A stretch of 64,000 nucleotides of DNA from Lysobacter defluvii IMMIB APB-9 = DSM 18482 (lineage in GTDB: Bacteria > Pseudomonadota > Gammaproteobacteria > Xanthomonadales > Xanthomonadaceae), in the NCBI RefSeq assembly GCF_000423325.1, contig NZ_AUHT01000007.1:237253-301252 (forward strand). Reading direction: 5' to 3'. Shown here piece by piece: positions 1-9,081 of this stretch; the stretch's first letter is position 1, and each line of letters opens with the position of its first letter. A program made the position numbers and the translations under genes. The notes beneath the pieces are model-generated. The model did not search any database. It worked only from the letters and a program-made list of their open reading frames with translations, and was not told where the DNA came from.

Positions 1-1073
1 AGCTGCTGGCGGCCGAACACCGCGTCCATCCGCTCCTTGAGCGGGAAGTCCAGCACGCTGACCCCGCCGTTCTCCGGCCAGGTGTGCGGCGCGATCTTGC
101 CGGCGTCGTAGTCGAAGGACTCGCCGAACATGAAGAAGCCCGGGTGCTGTCCGCGGATGCGGTCGGTGAACTGCTTCCAGAACGCGTGCGGCACGTGGCG
201 GATGGTGTCGATGCGGAACGCGCCGGCGCCCTGCCCGATCCACTTCGAGTACGCGCGCACGAAGTAGTCCAGCACCGCCGGGTTGGTGTCGTCCAGGTTC
301 GACAGCTGGGCGAGGTCACGCTCGGCGTGGAAGAACGCGTGCAGCGGATTGCCTTCCGGGTCCAGGTCCTCCGGCGCGAGGTTCTGGTGGTCCGCCACGA
401 GGCGGCCGTCCTCGTCGTACAGCTCGCCGAACTTCGGCTGGTCGGCCGGCATCGTGAACGAGGGCGAGCCGTGGTTGGCGACGATGTCGAGCACGGTGAC
501 CAGGCCATGCTCCGCCAGGCCGGCGGTCAGCCCCGCGAAGTCCAGGCCATCGCTGGGCAGGTGCTCGTCGAGCTCGAAGAAGTTCACCCCCCAGTAGCCG
601 TGGTAGCCGGTCTTGCCGCGGTCGGTGAAGCTGCCTTCCCACGCCACCGGGTCGCCACCGGTGAAGGCCTCGTCCGGGTTGTCGACGATCGGCGTCAGCC
701 ATACCGCGCCAAAGCCCATGCCGGCGATGTAGCCGGCGTTGTCGAGCAGGCCGCGGAAGTCGCCGCCCAGGTAGCCCACGTTGGCGCTGCGGCCCTCGGG
801 CGCCCCGGGTACCGGCAGGTCGAAGGTCGGGTGGTCGCCGCCCTGGCCGCGATGGTCGTTGGACGGATCGCCGTTGACGAAACGGTCGGTCAGGACGAAA
901 TAGACGGCGCTCGCCGCGAAGGGCTCGCGGGTGCCGTAGTACTCCGCATCCCCGGCCGCCGACGGGCCCATCGCCGTGACGGCGCGATCCACCGGCGCGA
1001 CACCATGGGCGCACGCCGCCAGCAGCCCCGCCACCGTCAATCCCGCGAACGCGGAAGCCCGCCTCCCCGTCAT
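1..1073 (-). CDS. alpha-amylase family lipoprotein (GH13), 3' end outside window
   Basis: Predicted secreted starch/maltodextrin-hydrolysing enzyme; 357 residues are visible and the C-terminus runs off the left edge. The N-terminus MTGRRASAFAGLTVAGLLAA ends in a lipobox (LAAC), so it is probably an outer-membrane-anchored lipoprotein. GH13 signatures are present: YFVLTDRFVNGDPSND near the start, DIVANH (region I), AFRIDT (region II with the nucleophile Asp) and FMFGE (acid/base Glu). The region IV NHD motif would lie outside the window. The ATG overlaps the stop of the upstream MFS transporter by 4 bp (ATGA), so the two are co-transcribed. Together with the neighbouring alpha-glucosidase, debranching enzyme and TonB receptor it fits extracellular starch degradation. 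Exact specificity (alpha-amylase versus cyclomaltodextrinase-like) cannot be decided from a fragment. Confidence 0.88.
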   Translation of the reverse strand, partial: MTGRRASAFAGLTVAGLLAACAHGVAPVDRAVTAMGPSAAGDAEYYGTREPFAASAVYFVLTDRFVNGDPSNDHRGQGGDHPTFDLPVPGAPEGRSANVGYLGGDFRGLLDNAGYIAGMGFGAVWLTPIVDNPDEAFTGGDPVAWEGSFTDRGKTGYHGYWGVNFFELDEHLPSDGLDFAGLTAGLAEHGLVTVLDIVANHGSPSFTMPADQPKFGELYDEDGRLVADHQNLAPEDLDPEGNPLHAFFHAERDLAQLSNLDDTNPAVLDYFVRAYSKWIGQGAGAFRIDTIRHVPHAFWKQFTDRIRGQHPGFFMFGESFDYDAGKIAPHTWPENGGVSVLDFPLKERMDAVFGRQQ

Positions 1074-2554
1074 GCCTGCGCCCCCGGCTCGCGCACCCGC
1101 AGCGTGCAAAGCCCGGCCACCACCAGGCTCACGCCGCCCACCGCCAGTGCGTTGATTGGCTCGCCACCCAGGAAGGTCGCCAGCAGGAAGCCCAGCAAGC
1201 TGGCCGCGACCAGCTGCGGGATGACGATGAAGAAATTGAAGATGCCCATGTACACGCCCATCTTGGCCGCCGGCAGGCTGTCGGACAGCAGCGCGTAGGG
1301 CAGCGACAGGATCGAGGCCCACGCAAAGCCCACCCCAACCATCGACAGCAGCAGCCAGCGCGGGTCGTCGATGACCAGGAACGACAGCAATCCCACCCCG
1401 CCCAGGATGCAGTTGAGCAGGTGGCTGGTGCGCAGCCCGAACCGGCGCACCATGGCCGGGATCACCATCGCCGCCAGCGCGGCAAAGCCGTTGTAGGCGG
1501 CGAACAGCACGCCCACCCAGTTCGCGCCCTCGTTGTACGCCGCCGAGGTCGGGTCGTCGCTGCCGTAGTGCACGCCGGTGACCGCGGCGGTGGTGTAGAT
1601 CCACAGCGCGAACAGCGCGAACCAGCTGAAGAACTGCACCACCGCCAGCTGCCGCATCGCCCGTGGCATGTGGTGCAGGTCGCCGAGGATGCTGCCCAGC
1701 GGGTTGTCCGGGTGCAGCCGGCGCAGGGCGAACTGGGCCAGTCCATACGCCACCAGCAGGCCCGCCAGGATGTAGAGCTGCGGATCCAGCCCGGCGGCCG
1801 CGACCGCCAGCGCCAGCACCATGCCGGCCAACAGCCAGGCCGCGCCGTGCCGCGCCAGCCGGGCCAGGTCCAGCGGCGGGCGACGGACCACCGGCGCCTC
1901 GTCCCAGGCCTGCAGCTGCGCAGGCGGGTATTCGCGGGTGCGCAGCACGGTCCAGCCCACCGACAGCAGCAGCACCGCGCCACCGAAGTAGAAGGCGTAG
2001 CGCACCGTGGCCGGCACCTCGCCGGGGCCGGCGGTGTTGTCCACGCCGCCGGCCGCCAGCAGGAACGGCAGCGCGCTGGCGACCACCGAGCCGACGCCGA
2101 TGAAGAAGCTCTGCATCGCGTAGCCGCCCGGGCGCTGGCGAACCGGCAGCTGGTCCCCGACGAAGGCCCGGAACGGTTCCATCGCGATGTTGATCGACGC
2201 GTCGAGCACCCACAGCGTGCCGGCCGCGATCCACAACGCCGGCGAGTTGGGCATCACGAACAGCGCCAGCGTGGCCAGCACCGCGCCGACCAGGAAGTAC
2301 GGCCGGCGCCGGCCCAGCCCGGTCCAGGTGCGGTCGGACAGGTAGCCGACGATCGGCTGCACGATCAGCCCGGTCAGGGGGGCGGCGATCCACAGCAGCG
2401 GGATCTGGTCCATCTCCGCGCCGAGGGTCTGGAAGATCCGGCTGACGTTCGCGTTCTGCAGTGCGAAGCCGAACTGGATGCCCAGGAACCCGAAGCACAT
2501 GTTCCAGATCTGCCAGAACGACAGTTCCGGCTTGCCGGTGCGGTTTCGCTCCAC
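1070..2554 (-). CDS. MFS sugar (maltose/maltodextrin) transporter
   Basis: Inner-membrane MFS carrier of 494 aa with about 12 hydrophobic segments. The N-terminal KPELSFWQIWNMCFGFLGIQ and a following GYLSDRTWTGLGRRRPY loop (the MFS motif between helices 2 and 3) match the SLC45/MalY-like sugar permeases found beside TonB-receptor maltodextrin loci in Caulobacter and xanthomonads. I chose the GTG at 2554 because GAGGGG lies 7 bp upstream; longer in-frame starts lack this signal and would add a non-homologous leader. It is divergent from the alpha-glucosidase gene, with a LacI-type palindrome in the shared promoter, and is followed with a 4-bp overlap by the amylase gene. Substrate is inferred from context, not from binding residues. 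Confidence 0.88.
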   Translation of the reverse strand: MERNRTGKPELSFWQIWNMCFGFLGIQFGFALQNANVSRIFQTLGAEMDQIPLLWIAAPLTGLIVQPIVGYLSDRTWTGLGRRRPYFLVGAVLATLALFVMPNSPALWIAAGTLWVLDASINIAMEPFRAFVGDQLPVRQRPGGYAMQSFFIGVGSVVASALPFLLAAGGVDNTAGPGEVPATVRYAFYFGGAVLLLSVGWTVLRTREYPPAQLQAWDEAPVVRRPPLDLARLARHGAAWLLAGMVLALAVAAAGLDPQLYILAGLLVAYGLAQFALRRLHPDNPLGSILGDLHHMPRAMRQLAVVQFFSWFALFALWIYTTAAVTGVHYGSDDPTSAAYNEGANWVGVLFAAYNGFAALAAMVIPAMVRRFGLRTSHLLNCILGGVGLLSFLVIDDPRWLLLSMVGVGFAWASILSLPYALLSDSLPAAKMGVYMGIFNFFIVIPQLVAASLLGFLLATFLGGEPINALAVGGVSLVVAGLCTLRVREPGAQA

Positions 2555-2621
2555 GTGGGTTCCCCTCGCCGGTGGCGGTTTCCGGCCCATGGTAGCCAGC
2601 GGGCCGGGCGCGCCGGCGGCT

Positions 2622-2635
2622 TGCAAACGTATTCA
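2622..2635. promoter_or_regulatory. LacI-family-type operator (copy 1)
   Basis: TGCAAACGTATTCA is an imperfect 14-bp palindrome centred on ACGT, typical of LacI/GalR-family operators. It lies in the divergent gap between the MFS transporter (start 2554) and the alpha-glucosidase (start 2746), so it could control both. Near-identical sites occur at 8931 and 17505. Confidence 0.65.
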
Positions 2636-2745
2636 TCGGCGGCTGCCGCCCGCCGGCAACACCCGCCTGCATGGCCATGGAATAGTGGCCCCCGCCGCGA
2701 CCGGCCCCGGTGCGCGGCGGACTTCGGCAACGCACGCGGGGAACC

Positions 2746-4377
2746 ATGGGCAACGAGCGCAGCACGGACATCGACTGGTGGCGTGGCGCGGTGATCTACC
2801 AGATCTACCCGCGCAGCTACCGGGACACCAATGGCGACGGGATCGGCGACCTGCCGGGCATCCTCGAGCGCCTGGACCACGTCGCCAGCCTGGGCGTGGA
2901 GGCGATCTGGGTTTCGCCGTTCTTTACCTCGCCGATGGCCGACTACGGCTACGACATCGCCGACTTCCGCGGCGTCGACCCGATGTTCGGCACCCTCGCC
3001 GACTTCGACCGGTTGCTGGAGAAGGCGCACGGCCTGGGCATCAAGGTGATGATCGACCAGGTCCTGAGCCACAGCTCGGACCGCCACCCGTGGTTCACCG
3101 AGAGCCGCTCCAGCCGCGACAACGCGCGCGCCGACTGGTACGTGTGGGCCGACCCGAAGCCCGACGGCACCCCGCCCAACAACTGGATGTCGCTGTTCGG
3201 CGGCGTCGCCTGGACCTGGGAGCCGCGGCGCGAGCAGTACTACCTGCACAACTTCCTGTCCGCGCAGCCGCAGCTGAACTTCCACAACCCGGACGTGCGC
3301 GCGGCGATGCTCGACAACCTGCGCTTCTGGCTGGACCGGGGCGTGGACGGGATGCGCCTGGACTCGATCAACTTCTGCTTCCACGACGCCCAGCTGCGCG
3401 ACAACCCGCCCAAGCCGGCGCACCTGCGCGTGGGCCGCGGCTTCAGCGCCGACAACCCGTACGCCTACCAGTACCACCACTACAACAACACCCGGCCCGA
3501 GAACGTCGCGCTGATGGAAGAGTTGCGCGCGCTCTTCGACCGCTACCCGGGCGCGACCACGCTGGGCGAGATCTCCACCGAGGACTCGCTGGCGACCATG
3601 GCCGAGTACGTGACCGCCAGGCGCCTGCACATGGGCTACAGCTTCGAGCTGCTGGTCGAGGACCACAGCGCCGCCTACATCCGCAGGACGGTGGAGGACC
3701 TGGAAGCAAAGATGACCGATGGCTGGCCGTGCTGGGCGATCTCCAACCACGACGTGCAGCGCGCGGTGACCCGCTGGGGCGGACCGGACCCCAGCGACGA
3801 CCTCGCCCGCCAGCTGGTGGCCCTGGTGTGCTCGCTGCGCGGCTCGGTGTGCCTGTACCAGGGCGAGGAGCTCGGCCTGCCGGAGGCGGAGGTGCCCTAC
3901 GAAAAGCTGCGCGACCCGTACGGCATCACCTTCTGGCCGAACTTCAAGGGCCGCGACGGCTGCCGCACGCCGATGCCGTGGACCGACGGCCCCGATGCGG
4001 GCTTCGGCAGCGAGGACCCGTGGCTGCCGGTGCCGGAGGCGCACCGCCAGCGCAACGTCGCCGCCCAGGACGCCGACCCGGCTTCAGTGCTCAACAGCAC
4101 CCGGCGCTTCCTGCGCTGGCGCAAGCAGTGGCCCGCGCTGGTGACCGGGGACATCGCCTTCCTCGACGCGCCGGAGCCCGTGCTCGCCTTCACCCGCAGC
4201 GCCGCGGACGATCGCCTGCTGGTCGTGTTCAACCTGTCCGGCGGCCCGGTGCAGTGGACGCTGCCAGAGGGCATGGCCCCGAGGGCCGTCGAGGACCATG
4301 GGCTGCCGACCGCAACGCCGGAAGCCGGCACCCTGGAACTTCCGCCGCACGGGGTGTTCTTCGCCCGTATCGATTGA
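2746..4377 (+). CDS. alpha-glucosidase (GH13, oligo-1,6-glucosidase type)
   Basis: Predicted cytoplasmic exo-alpha-glucosidase of 543 aa, with no signal peptide, that releases glucose from imported maltose or maltodextrin. WWRGAVIYQIYPRSYRDTNG opens the (beta/alpha)8 barrel. The region I motif reads DQVLSHSSD. The nucleophile is Asp206 in GMRLD, the acid/base is Glu275 in TLGEIS and the transition-state stabiliser is Asp336 in NHD. The start was set at the ATG at 2746 (MGNERSTDIDWWRG), preceded by GCGGGGA; an upstream in-frame start adds only an Arg/Gly-rich stretch. A gene for a debranching enzyme follows after 9 bp, indicating an operon. The product glucose would feed the glk/zwf/edd operon on the other strand. 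Confidence 0.93.
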   Translation: MGNERSTDIDWWRGAVIYQIYPRSYRDTNGDGIGDLPGILERLDHVASLGVEAIWVSPFFTSPMADYGYDIADFRGVDPMFGTLADFDRLLEKAHGLGIKVMIDQVLSHSSDRHPWFTESRSSRDNARADWYVWADPKPDGTPPNNWMSLFGGVAWTWEPRREQYYLHNFLSAQPQLNFHNPDVRAAMLDNLRFWLDRGVDGMRLDSINFCFHDAQLRDNPPKPAHLRVGRGFSADNPYAYQYHHYNNTRPENVALMEELRALFDRYPGATTLGEISTEDSLATMAEYVTARRLHMGYSFELLVEDHSAAYIRRTVEDLEAKMTDGWPCWAISNHDVQRAVTRWGGPDPSDDLARQLVALVCSLRGSVCLYQGEELGLPEAEVPYEKLRDPYGITFWPNFKGRDGCRTPMPWTDGPDAGFGSEDPWLPVPEAHRQRNVAAQDADPASVLNSTRRFLRWRKQWPALVTGDIAFLDAPEPVLAFTRSAADDRLLVVFNLSGGPVQWTLPEGMAPRAVEDHGLPTATPEAGTLELPPHGVFFARID

Positions 4378-4386
4378 GGAACCGCC

Positions 4387-7134
4387 ATGGCCCGGTGCAC
4401 GCTGCCGATCCTCGCCCTGCTGGTCCTCGGCAGCCTTGCGCCCGCCGACGCCGCGACGCCCGACACCGGGGCATGCGACGCGACCGCCTTCGCCACCACG
4501 CTGCACGCGGCGCCGGATTCGCCGACGCTGGCAGAGGCGTACTGGCTGGACCGGCGCCTGCTGCAATGGCCGGGCCAGGCCGCGGCGCGGCCGGGCGAGC
4601 GCTTCCGCCTGCACCACTCGCAGCCCGGCACGATCACGGTGCCCGAGGGCCCCGGGGTCGAAGGCGCTGACGGCGCGATCGACCTGCAGGCATTCGGTGG
4701 CCAGCTGCCCCCTGCGGTGGCGGAGCGCTTCCGCTTCATTGACGAAGGCGTCGTACTTGCCCTGCCCGGCGTGGAGGTTGTCCGGCTGCCGGCCCTGCTG
4801 CGCGGACAACTGGTCCTCACCCGCGAGGATGCGGACGGCCGGGTCCTGGCGGCCACCACGCTGCAACACCCGGGTGCGCTGGACGACCTGTACGCCGCCG
4901 CCTTTCGCCTCGACGACCTGGGTGCCACGCCGACGGAAGACTCCACGCGATTCCGTCTATGGGCGCCGACGGCGCGGGAGGTCTTCGTCTGCCTGCATGA
5001 CGCCGGCGACACCCCCGCCACGGATCGCATCCCCCTGCAGCGCGACGACACCACCGGCGCCTGGTCCACCGAAGTACCTGGTGACCTCTCCGGCAACTAC
5101 TACACGTACCTGGTCGACGTGTTCGTGCCCGGCACCGGCCTGGTCCGCAACCGCGTCACCGACCCGTACTCGGTCAGCCTGTCCACCGACTCGGCCCGCA
5201 GCTACGTCGCCGACCTCGACGACCCGGAGCTGAAGCCCAAGGGGTGGGACGGCGCCCCGCGCCCCGCGCCGCTCGCCTCCCAGACCGACATGGTCATCTA
5301 CGAGCTGCACGTGCGCGACTTCTCGCGCGACGACGCGACCGTGGGCCTGGCAAACCGCGGCAAGTACCTGGCCTTCACCGAAGCCGACAGCGACGGCATG
5401 CGCCACCTGCGGGCGCTGGCGGAGGCGGGCCTGACCGACGTCCACCTGCTGCCGGTGTTCGACCTCGCCACCGTGCCGGAAGAAGACTGCCTCCAACCGG
5501 CGATTCCCGACGCCGCACCCGATAGTCCCGCACAGCAGGCAGCGGTCATGGCGGTCGCCGACCGCGACTGCTTCAACTGGGGCTACGACCCGTTCCACTT
5601 CAACGCACCGGAGGGCAGCTTCGCGAGCGACGCCGCCGAGGGCGCGGTGCGCATCCGCGAGCTGCGCGCGATGGTGCAGGCGCTGCACGCCGCCGGCCTG
5701 CGGGTGGGCATGGACGTGGTCTACAACCACACCACGGCGTCCGGCCAGGACCCGCGCTCGGTGCTCGACCGCATCGTGCCGGGCTACTACCACCGGCTCG
5801 ATGGCCGCGGCGCGGTCACCACCTCGACCTGCTGCGACAACACCGCCACCGAGCATTTGATGATGGGCAAGCTCATGCTCGATTCGGCCGGGCTGTGGGC
5901 GCGCCACTACCGCATCGACTCGTTCCGCTTCGACCTGATGGGGCACCAGCCGCGCGCGGTGATGGAACAGCTGCAGCAACGCGTCAACGAGGCCGCGGGC
6001 CGGCACGTCAACCTGATCGGCGAAGGCTGGAACTTCGGCGAGGTCGCCAATGGCGCACGCTTCGTGCAGGCATCGCAGGATTCACTGCAACACTCGGGCA
6101 TCGCCACCTTCAGCGACCGCGCCCGCGACGCGATCCGCGGCGGCAGCGCGGGTGACTCCGGCGAGGCGCTCCACACCCAGGGCTACGTCAACGGCCTGCA
6201 CTACGATCCGAACGGCCATCACGACGCGACCCGCGAGGAACTGCTGCACGCTGCCGACCTGGTCCGCGCCGGCCTCGCCGGCACCCTCGCCGACTACCGC
6301 ATGACCGACTACACCGGCGCCGATATCCCGCTGTCGGCGCTCGACTACAAGGGCATGCCGGCGGGCTACGCCGCCGAGCCGGGCGAGGTGGTCAACTACG
6401 TGGAGAACCACGACAACCAGACCTTGTTCGACGTCAGCGCGCTGCGCCTGCCGCCCGATACCAGCCCGATGGACCGCGCCCGCGTGCAGGTGCTCGCCCT
6501 GGCCCTCAACGCCTTCAGCCAGGGCGTGGCCTACTTCCACGCGGGCGGCGAGCTGATGCGCTCGAAGTCACTGGACCGCAACAGCTACGACTCCGGCGAC
6601 TGGTTCAACCGCATCGACTGGACCGGCAGCGGCAACCACTTCGGCATCGGGCTGCCACCGGCGACCGACAACGAAGCGAGCTGGCCGCAGATGGCGCCGC
6701 TGCTGGGCGACCCGGGCATCAAGCCTGGACCAGAGGAGATCGCCTTCGTGCGCGAGTCGTACCTGGACCTGCTGCGGATCCGCGCCAGCACGACGCTGTT
6801 CCGGATGCGGACCGCGGAGGACGTGAAACAGCGGCTGCGGCTCCATAACACCGGGCCGGACCAGAACCCGCTGGTGATCGTGGGCGAGCTTGATGGGCGC
6901 GGGTATCCAGGCGCGACGTTCAAGTCCGTGCTGTACCTGGTGAATGTTTCGCCGGAGGCGCAGGAGGTCCGCGTCGAAACCCCTCCTGGCCGCTCCTGGC
7001 GATTGCATCCGGCGCTGCGCGGCAAGGACCGGCCGGCGCCGTACCACGACGGCGGGCGCTTCCGTGTCCCGGGCCGGACCGCAGTGGTCTACGTGGCCGA
7101 CCAGCATCCCGCCGGGTTGGACGGCCCGTCCTGA
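4387..7134 (+). CDS. pullulanase-type alpha-1,6-glucosidase (debranching enzyme)
   Basis: Exported GH13 debranching enzyme of 915 aa. A Sec signal peptide (LPILALLVLGSLAPADA) is followed by a pullulanase N-terminal domain, a CBM48-like beta-sandwich from about residue 180 (STRFRLWAPTAREVFVCLHD) and the catalytic barrel. Region I is DVVYNHT; the nucleophile is Asp516 (FRFDLMGH), the acid/base Glu546 (GEGWNFGE) and Asp676 lies in ENHDNQ. A C-terminal pullulanase beta-domain ends the protein. It hydrolyses alpha-1,6 branch points in starch or pullulan-derived dextrins. The gene starts 9 bp after the alpha-glucosidase stop. Length and domain order match the family; I see no truncation. The periplasmic or extracellular location is inferred from the signal peptide. 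Confidence 0.92.
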   Translation: MARCTLPILALLVLGSLAPADAATPDTGACDATAFATTLHAAPDSPTLAEAYWLDRRLLQWPGQAAARPGERFRLHHSQPGTITVPEGPGVEGADGAIDLQAFGGQLPPAVAERFRFIDEGVVLALPGVEVVRLPALLRGQLVLTREDADGRVLAATTLQHPGALDDLYAAAFRLDDLGATPTEDSTRFRLWAPTAREVFVCLHDAGDTPATDRIPLQRDDTTGAWSTEVPGDLSGNYYTYLVDVFVPGTGLVRNRVTDPYSVSLSTDSARSYVADLDDPELKPKGWDGAPRPAPLASQTDMVIYELHVRDFSRDDATVGLANRGKYLAFTEADSDGMRHLRALAEAGLTDVHLLPVFDLATVPEEDCLQPAIPDAAPDSPAQQAAVMAVADRDCFNWGYDPFHFNAPEGSFASDAAEGAVRIRELRAMVQALHAAGLRVGMDVVYNHTTASGQDPRSVLDRIVPGYYHRLDGRGAVTTSTCCDNTATEHLMMGKLMLDSAGLWARHYRIDSFRFDLMGHQPRAVMEQLQQRVNEAAGRHVNLIGEGWNFGEVANGARFVQASQDSLQHSGIATFSDRARDAIRGGSAGDSGEALHTQGYVNGLHYDPNGHHDATREELLHAADLVRAGLAGTLADYRMTDYTGADIPLSALDYKGMPAGYAAEPGEVVNYVENHDNQTLFDVSALRLPPDTSPMDRARVQVLALALNAFSQGVAYFHAGGELMRSKSLDRNSYDSGDWFNRIDWTGSGNHFGIGLPPATDNEASWPQMAPLLGDPGIKPGPEEIAFVRESYLDLLRIRASTTLFRMRTAEDVKQRLRLHNTGPDQNPLVIVGELDGRGYPGATFKSVLYLVNVSPEAQEVRVETPPGRSWRLHPALRGKDRPAPYHDGGRFRVPGRTAVVYVADQHPAGLDGPS

Positions 7135-7224
7135 ATACCGGGTTAGCACCCGCCTGCGGAGAGTTGACCTTCCCATGGGGGCAGGGCCGATCCTGTCGGC
7201 AGCGATGAGGACAGGAGAGCAGCA

Positions 7225-7422
7225 ATGCGACTGAAAGTGGAAGGCATGACCTGCGGCCACTGCGAGCGCGCGGTACAGAAGGCGATCGAAGCAGTGGGCG
7301 GTACGGCGGAGGTGGACCTCGAGCAGGGCGTCGTGGTGGTGACGGGCACCGAGGATGCCGTGGCGGTGCACCGGGCGATCGAGGAAGCCGGCTATTCCGT
7401 GTCGATGGTGGTCCGCGACTGA
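7225..7422 (+). CDS. heavy-metal-associated (HMA) domain protein, CopZ-like
   Basis: A 65-aa protein consisting of one HMA domain: the beta-alpha-beta fold begins MRLKVEGMTCGHCERAVQKA with the Cu(I)/heavy-metal ligand motif GMTCGHC at residues 8-14. It probably acts as a cytoplasmic copper chaperone. Purine-rich GGAGAGCAGC precedes the ATG. It lies about 90 bp after the debranching enzyme and is not obviously part of that operon. Its last 31 bp overlap the 3' end of the convergent GFA-family gene, an unusual tail-to-tail coding overlap. No copper ATPase is visible nearby, so its partner must be encoded elsewhere. Confidence 0.9.
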   Translation: MRLKVEGMTCGHCERAVQKAIEAVGGTAEVDLEQGVVVVTGTEDAVAVHRAIEEAGYSVSMVVRD

Positions 7423-7817
7423 GGGCGGTCGCTCGGGTGGTGAACGCCGTCACTGACCGGCACGTCCGCGATCGCGAAGGGGTTGATCCCTTCCAGGCAG
7501 CCCACGTTGTAGCCGAACTCTTCCGGGTTGGAGCGGCGCTGGTGGTGCGTGTAGATGCCGCAGTTGCCGCAGAAGTAATGGCGCGCCACGTGCGTGCCGA
7601 ACTGGTACAGCCTCAGCTGGTCGGCACCGCGGACCACGCGCAGGCCCGGGAGCGGCACGGAGGCGACGACCGCACCCTTGCGCCGGCAGAGGGAGCAGTC
7701 GCAGCGTTCCGGACGGACAATGCCGTCGGGCAGCTGCAGTTCCAGCTCGACCGCGCCGCAGTGGCAGGTCGCCCGGTGCACGGGTCCTACCGGAACTCCG
7801 TCGACTTGCTTGAGCAT
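7392..7817 (-). CDS. GFA-family (glutathione-dependent formaldehyde-activating-like) zinc protein
   Basis: A 141-aa protein of the GFA/CENP-V fold. The zinc-binding cysteine clusters are visible: CHCGAV near residue 19, CDCSLC near residue 40 and FCGNCG near residue 83. Founding members bind glutathione and act on S-hydroxymethylglutathione, but most relatives, probably including this one, have no proven activity. The ATG at 7817 has a strong ribosome-binding site (GAGGAG). Its first base is the last base of the TAA stop of the upstream CDF gene, so the two are translationally coupled. The 3' end overlaps the convergent CopZ-like gene by 31 bp. Confidence 0.88.
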   Translation of the reverse strand: MLKQVDGVPVGPVHRATCHCGAVELELQLPDGIVRPERCDCSLCRRKGAVVASVPLPGLRVVRGADQLRLYQFGTHVARHYFCGNCGIYTHHQRRSNPEEFGYNVGCLEGINPFAIADVPVSDGVHHPSDRPQSRTTIDTE

Positions 7818-8776
7818 TACGGTTCTCCTCGCTGACCGGCCGCGCCCCAGCGCCCGGGCGGATCTACCTGCACCGTGACGTGGTCGATCGAATATCGCTC
7901 GTGCAGCCAGTCGGCGACCAGTGGCGGAAGTGACAGGGGGTCCACTCCCTCGGCCGGGCTGACGTGGACGGTGGCCACGCTGGATTCGTCGGTGAGGGTC
8001 CAGGCGTGGAAGTGCCCTGCATCGGCCACCTGCGGCAGGCCCGCGAGCCCGCGCATGGCTTCGTCGACGTCCAGCCCCTGCGGCACCGCCTGGATCAGCA
8101 CGCGGATCGAATCCGACACCAGCCGCCAGGCCGAGCGCACCACCAGCAGCGCCACCAGCACCGACAGGATCGGGTCGAGCACGCTCCACCCGGTGAGCAG
8201 GATGCCGACCGCCGCGGCGATCGCACCCACCGAGCCCAGCAGGTCGCCCATGACATGCAGGAAGGCACCGCGCAGGTTGCCGTCTGCGCGGTCGCCGGAC
8301 CACAGGATCCAGGCCGCGGCGAGGTTCACCAGCGTGCCGACCGCCGCCACGCCCAGCATGGGCAGCGCCATCACCGCGGTGGGCTCCTGCAGGCGCTGGA
8401 TCGCTTCCCAGGCGATCCAGGCCACGAGCAGCAACAACGCGGCGCCGTTCGCCAGCGCCGCCAGTACCCGCACCCGGTGGAAACCGTAGGTGCGGATGCG
8501 GTCGGCCGGGCGCCTCGCCACCCGGTACGCCACCAGCGCCAGCAGCAGCGCCGCGGCATCGGACAGCATGTGCCCGGAGTCGGCGATCAGCGCCAGCGAG
8601 CCCGACCACCAGCCGCCCGCCGCCTGGACCAGCGCGTAGCCGAAGGTGAGCAGCAGCACGAAGCGGATGCGGCGCTCGCTCTCGCGCGTCACCGCCGGCC
8701 CGTGGTGGTGGCCCTGCGCGTGGCGGTGCGAATGGCCGCCGGGGGTGCCGTGGGGGTGGATGCTGCCTGGGGTCAT
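7817..8776 (-). CDS. cation diffusion facilitator (CzcD/ZitB-like) metal exporter
   Basis: Inner-membrane Zn/Co/Cd:proton antiporter of 319 aa. The N-terminus is rich in histidine (HSHRHAQGHHHG), a common metal-sensing tail in this family. Six transmembrane helices follow; helix 2 carries ALIADSGHMLSDAAALLLAL with the HxxxD metal site and helix 5 carries HVMGDLLGSVGA with a second HxxxD. The C-terminal cytoplasmic domain contains HFHAWTLTDE and HVTVQVD. The stop shares one base with the following GFA-type gene. It is divergent from the TonB receptor. Confidence 0.93.
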   Translation of the reverse strand: MTPGSIHPHGTPGGHSHRHAQGHHHGPAVTRESERRIRFVLLLTFGYALVQAAGGWWSGSLALIADSGHMLSDAAALLLALVAYRVARRPADRIRTYGFHRVRVLAALANGAALLLLVAWIAWEAIQRLQEPTAVMALPMLGVAAVGTLVNLAAAWILWSGDRADGNLRGAFLHVMGDLLGSVGAIAAAVGILLTGWSVLDPILSVLVALLVVRSAWRLVSDSIRVLIQAVPQGLDVDEAMRGLAGLPQVADAGHFHAWTLTDESSVATVHVSPAEGVDPLSLPPLVADWLHERYSIDHVTVQVDPPGRWGAAGQRGEP

Positions 8777-9081
8777 GCCGGTCTGCCCTAGAATCCAGCC
8801 TCGAGCTTGAACCCTGCCACCCTTGCAAGGTCAAGGGCGCCGCACCACCAACGCCGCGCAGCCGCCCGTCCCGCCCTTCCGGCCCACGGGAATGTTGCGC
8901 TGAATGCGCGATCCCGCCCCGGCGTCGCCATGAATACGTTTTCAGCGCCGCTTCCACCGGCGCGGCTCCCCCTACCATCGATGCGCCGGGACGTTCAGGG
9001 GGGACGTGCCCGAACCAATCGACCCGGGCCGATGCGTGGCCTGCCGCACTACCGGGCACGACCCGGACCAGGAGGGGGGAT
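8777..9081. other. intergenic promoter region between CDF exporter and TonB receptor
   Basis: A 305-bp non-coding gap between divergent genes. The only clear signal is the LacI-type palindrome at 8931-8944. GGAGGGGGG just before the receptor ATG at 9082 is its ribosome-binding site. I see no convincing small gene. Confidence 0.6.
8931..8944. promoter_or_regulatory. LacI-family-type operator (copy 2)
   Basis: TGAATACGTTTTCA, centred on ACGT, lies 138 bp before the TonB-dependent receptor. Its reverse complement matches the site at 2622 except for a few outer positions. Confidence 0.65.
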
